A stretch of DNA of 9,024 bases from Flavobacterium psychrophilum (GTDB taxonomy: Bacteria; Bacteroidota; Bacteroidia; Flavobacteriales; Flavobacteriaceae), in the NCBI GenBank assembly GCA_020720185.1, contig DYPB01000082.1:1-9024 (forward strand), read 5' to 3'. Position numbers and translations under genes: made by a program. Every line of letters starts with the position of its first letter. Position 1 is the stretch's first letter. Below, one piece after another: positions 6,178 to 9,024 of this stretch. Below the pieces are notes generated by a model. The model did no database searches. It saw nothing but the letters and a program-made list of their open reading frames with translations, and was not told the origin of the DNA.

Positions 6178-8847
6178 TTATCTTAATACTTTGTCTGGAG
6201 TTTTGTTTTTCTCCCATTTTACATCTTGTAAAACCGATGATTTTATACCAATAAAAAATCCCCAAGAAGTATAACTACCAAATGGAATCCAGTTAAAACT
6301 CATTCGCCAACTTAATAAGTCTCTTTCCATTCTAATATTGGTATAAGTTACCCCTTTTTGTTTAATGTCGTATCCTGTTGATACACCGACTCTCCATTTT
6401 GGAGACAAATCAACATTGCCTGAAATCATTAAAGAATTTGCTGCAATTTCATTTTCTCGACGAATATTAGAATAGGTTAAAGAGTAAGCAAATGTTAAAT
6501 CCCAAGGAATTTTTGAACTAAAAAATGGGTCAGATTCTTTTTCTTTTTTCTTATCATCTTTGTCAAATAAACTTTGTCGTTGATTACTTAAATCGGCATT
6601 TCTCCCGAATAAATCATCCTCTCGACCTCCATTTTGTACATTCTGACTGTCTTTTTTTGTGTCTTTTTTGTCTTTGCTTTTTAACGAATAGTTCATAGTT
6701 AAATTAGCACTACTTAATCTGAATAAACTGCCATTATTTTTAATATTCCAAGTATTAATTTCATCTCCACGAGCATTTAGAGCATACGGCCTTAAGGTTG
6801 CACCAAAATTAATATTTAATTTTTGATCAAAAATGGTAGTACCACCACTTACTTGAATTGGTGCAAGCTTTAGAGAATCTTTTGTAATATCATAGCTGGT
6901 AGAAAAATTTAAACTGTTTAAAAGCATAATTTTTTTTGACTCTACTTTTGTACTATCTTTATCTCTAACTTTTGCTTCAAAATTATTACTCAAACTAAAA
7001 CCAATGTTATTTGACATTGTTTTATTTGGTCCGCCAAAAATTCCTTTGTCAAATCGGGTATATTCCTGTCTAACTTTTCCTGTGGCATCAACAGCATAAG
7101 TATCATAATATTTAGAAAAACTTGGTGTGTAACTGTATGATAATGAGGGTCTCATTACATGTCTAATAGCCTGCAATTTTCTTTTCTCATTTCTATTTAA
7201 AGTTCCATAAATAGTGGTTCCTAAACTGGTCGAGAAGGAGTAAGTTCTAAAAGCATCAAATCCTCCTACTTCAATATCATCAATAGCGGTTGTATTTGTA
7301 TTGAATGATTTTTGTATCGTTTTTATATACCAAACTTCGTTATAATTAATGGTTGTTGAGGCACTAAAATATTTGAATATTTTAAAATTAGTACTTATCG
7401 GAATTGTATGTTGCATTCCAATTTTGGCATCTTTAAACATTTCTGGTTTTAGAAAAAGCGAATCGACAGTTGCAATTTCATTTCTTCCACTCATATTGTA
7501 TTGTAAATTTATGTTTTTAAAGAAACCTTTTTTTGTTTCGCTATCTTTTACAAAAGGAAAAATTCTATCCACACTAAAAGTAAGACTTGGCAAAGTCATA
7601 TTAATTGCTTGTGTTTGACTGTTTTGTGATTGTGTGGCTTGCAATGCTAAATTCATCTGCGGAACTGTATTAAACCTTTTAGTATAAGATACCGACGAAC
7701 TTAAATTATTATTTAATTTTGCTCCTGTATAATTTATGCTATAAGAATTTTGATAAAAACGACTACTTCCCATATTTACAGATGCCGTAAAACTAGAATT
7801 TGGATTTGATTTTGCATCTTTTGAATGGTTCCATTGTATATTGTAACTGTTTGTTTTTGAATATCCTGTAAATCCTCGCTCGCCCGAAATTAAGTTTTCA
7901 AATCTAAAATTAAAATTACCTCTAAATTTATATTTACTAGCATATTGTGATTCAAATCGAATGCCATAACCTCCATTGGTATAATAATCGCCTAATATTG
8001 CCAAGTCATATTTGTTTGACAATGCAAAATAATATCCGCCATTTTGTAAGGAATAACCTCTTTCGGAATTATCTCCATAAGTAGGCATAATAATTCCAGA
8101 AACTCGAGTATCTTTTGACATCGGAAAGAAAGCAAATGGCAATGCAATTGGGGTTGGCACATTGGCAATATACATATTTGTCAATCCTGCAACAAGTTTT
8201 TTGCCAGGCACTAATTTTGCTTTTCTGGTAAGAAAATAATATTCAGGGTCATCAATATCTGTGGCTGTAGTAAAACGGGCTCGTTTCATAAAATAAACCG
8301 AATCGTTTTGTCGTTTCGATATTTCTGCCTTTACCAGCAGTTCGCCTTGTTCTGTTCGAGAGTTCCAAACCAATGCTTTTTTGGTCTTAAAATTAAATCG
8401 AATAGAGTCAGGTTCGACCACATTGGCTCCTTGTTTAAAATTTGGATATTGACTGTATTTATCTATCGAATCTTTTATTCTACCAGCATAAACTTCATTT
8501 TTGTCATAGTTCAAAACAATTATTCCTGATTTTAGTTCAATATCTGTGTAATATAATTCAGCTTTATTATATAGGGTAACGGTTTTTTTTCGTTGATCAA
8601 TCTTTACAAAATCGGTAGCTTTATATTTCACTTTCGATTCTAGAAAAGCCTTTTTCGTTTTGGTGCTATCATTAACTGTAACGGTTTGTTTTTTAGCTAA
8701 ATCAGTTATATTAACCACCGTAGAATCGATTGGTTTTTTGGCAGAAATATTTACAGATTGTTTACCAATTTCTTGAGCATAAATATTGCTGACAAAAATG
8801 GATGAAATAAATACTAAAAAAACGATAAAAAATAAGTTTGTACGCAA
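6178..8847 (-). CDS. lptD: LPS-assembly outer membrane protein LptD
   Basis: LptD is the outer-membrane half of the Lpt bridge and inserts lipopolysaccharide into the outer leaflet. This 889-residue form has a signal peptide (1-24, ending IYA before QE) and a low-complexity Lys/Thr/Val stretch to about 70. A periplasmic beta-jelly-roll (OstA-like) domain follows at about 75-220, with repeated strands such as KIDQRKKTVTLYNKAELYY (82-100). The Bacteroidota LptD core comes next: NVPTPIALPFAFFPMSKDTR (229-248), SGIIMPTYGDN (250-260), LQNGGYYFALS (267-277) and GDYYTNGGYG (286-295). The rest is a beta barrel of alternating aromatic strands to about 872. A charged insert spans about 724-777. There is no cysteine anywhere. 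The start is TTG at 8845-8847: an in-frame TAA lies at 8851-8853 and no in-frame ATG occurs before residue 188, so the signal peptide requires this or a similar non-ATG start. It leads a unit with the 160-residue gene, which begins 19 nt downstream. Confidence 0.95.
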   Translation of the reverse strand: MRTNLFFIVFLVFISSIFVSNIYAQEIGKQSVNISAKKPIDSTVVNITDLAKKQTVTVNDSTKTKKAFLESKVKYKATDFVKIDQRKKTVTLYNKAELYYTDIELKSGIIVLNYDKNEVYAGRIKDSIDKYSQYPNFKQGANVVEPDSIRFNFKTKKALVWNSRTEQGELLVKAEISKRQNDSVYFMKRARFTTATDIDDPEYYFLTRKAKLVPGKKLVAGLTNMYIANVPTPIALPFAFFPMSKDTRVSGIIMPTYGDNSERGYSLQNGGYYFALSNKYDLAILGDYYTNGGYGIRFESQYASKYKFRGNFNFRFENLISGERGFTGYSKTNSYNIQWNHSKDAKSNPNSSFTASVNMGSSRFYQNSYSINYTGAKLNNNLSSSVSYTKRFNTVPQMNLALQATQSQNSQTQAINMTLPSLTFSVDRIFPFVKDSETKKGFFKNINLQYNMSGRNEIATVDSLFLKPEMFKDAKIGMQHTIPISTNFKIFKYFSASTTINYNEVWYIKTIQKSFNTNTTAIDDIEVGGFDAFRTYSFSTSLGTTIYGTLNRNEKRKLQAIRHVMRPSLSYSYTPSFSKYYDTYAVDATGKVRQEYTRFDKGIFGGPNKTMSNNIGFSLSNNFEAKVRDKDSTKVESKKIMLLNSLNFSTSYDITKDSLKLAPIQVSGGTTIFDQKLNINFGATLRPYALNARGDEINTWNIKNNGSLFRLSSANLTMNYSLKSKDKKDTKKDSQNVQNGGREDDLFGRNADLSNQRQSLFDKDDKKKEKESDPFFSSKIPWDLTFAYSLTYSNIRRENEIAANSLMISGNVDLSPKWRVGVSTGYDIKQKGVTYTNIRMERDLLSWRMSFNWIPFGSYTSWGFFIGIKSSVLQDVKWEKNKTPDKVLR
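8845..8847 (-). promoter_or_regulatory. lptD: TTG start codon of lptD
   Basis: The frame reads TAA (8853-8851), ACA, TTG (8847-8845), CGT, ACA, AAC, TTA, so the reading frame cannot extend further upstream. TTG gives a normal basic-then-hydrophobic signal peptide (MRTNLFFIVFLVF). The first internal methionine is at residue 188, inside the jelly-roll domain. No convincing Shine-Dalgarno sequence is visible; the upstream bases are A/T-rich (ATAGTATATAAACA). A sequencing error that removed an ATG cannot be excluded. Confidence 0.75.
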
Positions 8848-8893
8848 TGTTTATATACTATTTATGAAAGTTGTAGCTCAATTTTTTGAGTAG

Positions 8894-8921
8894 CAAACTT
8901 ATACATTAAAATTTTGCCAAA
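8894..8921 (-). promoter_or_regulatory. Candidate promoter for lptD
   Basis: On the minus strand TAAGTTTG (8901-8894) matches the Bacteroidota -7 element TAnnTTTG exactly. A TTTG lies 16 nt upstream (8921-8918), slightly closer than the usual 17-23 nt. Transcription would start near 8887, giving a leader of about 40 nt before the TTG start. The leader includes a short palindrome, CTCAA-TTTT-TTGAG (8877-8890), at the predicted 5' end of the RNA. The remaining bases to 9024 hold no open frame of useful length on either strand, and I see nothing else in them. Confidence 0.5.
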
Positions 8922-9024
8922 AATAAGCAATAAAATATTTTTTGCCTTATTAATTATATTAAATTTAACTTTTTAACCCAAATTACGCATTAGAAATCTA
9001 TTCCAAACTCAAACTACTTCAAAA

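Noticed and set aside
6041..6265. Open frame of 74 codons on the minus strand spanning the lptD/160-residue gene junction
   Set aside because: It overlaps the lptD 3' end and the start of the next gene in another frame, and its Lys/Ile/Phe-rich translation is what AT-rich DNA yields by chance.
8877..8890. Small palindrome CTCAA-TTTT-TTGAG in the lptD leader, considered as an operator or riboswitch element
   Set aside because: A 5-bp A/T-rich stem is too weak and too common in this base composition to call a regulatory structure.
8904..8906. An ATG on the minus strand upstream of lptD (14-codon frame)
   Set aside because: It is out of frame with lptD, ends at a TAA before it, and lies upstream of the predicted transcript start, so it is neither the lptD start nor a supported upstream frame.

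Overview
The window looks like a piece of an AT-rich Bacteroidota chromosome, most likely class Flavobacteriia. Three things suggest this: strongly A/T-biased codon use; promoter-like sites of the Bacteroidota type (TTG, then about 20 nt, then TAnnTTTG) with A-rich leaders in place of Shine-Dalgarno sites; and proteins of characteristic Bacteroidota form (an LptD with the PTPIALPFAFFP segment, a GH3 plus serine-hydrolase lipoprotein, a two-helix CAL67264-type membrane protein, and a 160-residue protein often mislabelled as an ABC ATPase). No genus can be named from this sequence alone.

All seven convincing genes lie on the minus strand, so transcription runs from high to low coordinates. Unit A (8847 to 5676) is lptD, the outer-membrane lipopolysaccharide translocon, followed after 19 nt by the 160-residue protein of unknown function. 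A 188-nt gap (5488-5675) holds an imperfect inverted repeat and a candidate promoter. Unit B (5487 to 253) is tightly packed: a 995-residue lipoprotein joining a NagZ-type glycosidase to a beta-lactamase-fold serine hydrolase, a membrane PAP2 phosphatase (5-nt gap), holA for DNA polymerase III delta (2-nt gap), and an unrecognised 209-residue soluble protein (8-nt gap). Unit C is a small two-helix membrane protein (7-183) with its own candidate promoter just past the end of unit B. The right end (8848-9024) is non-coding leader and promoter for lptD.

The theme is mostly cell-envelope upkeep: LPS export (lptD), trimming of peptidoglycan-derived material (GH3/serine hydrolase) and lipid-phosphate hydrolysis (PAP2). 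A replication clamp-loader gene sits in the same run. I see no mobile element, CRISPR array, RNA gene or phage signature, and no clear new defence or biosynthetic system. The points most worth a second look are a conserved-looking four-cysteine cluster beside the serine-hydrolase active site, a cysteine-free LptD that begins with TTG, and two uncharacterised proteins in essential-gene neighbourhoods.
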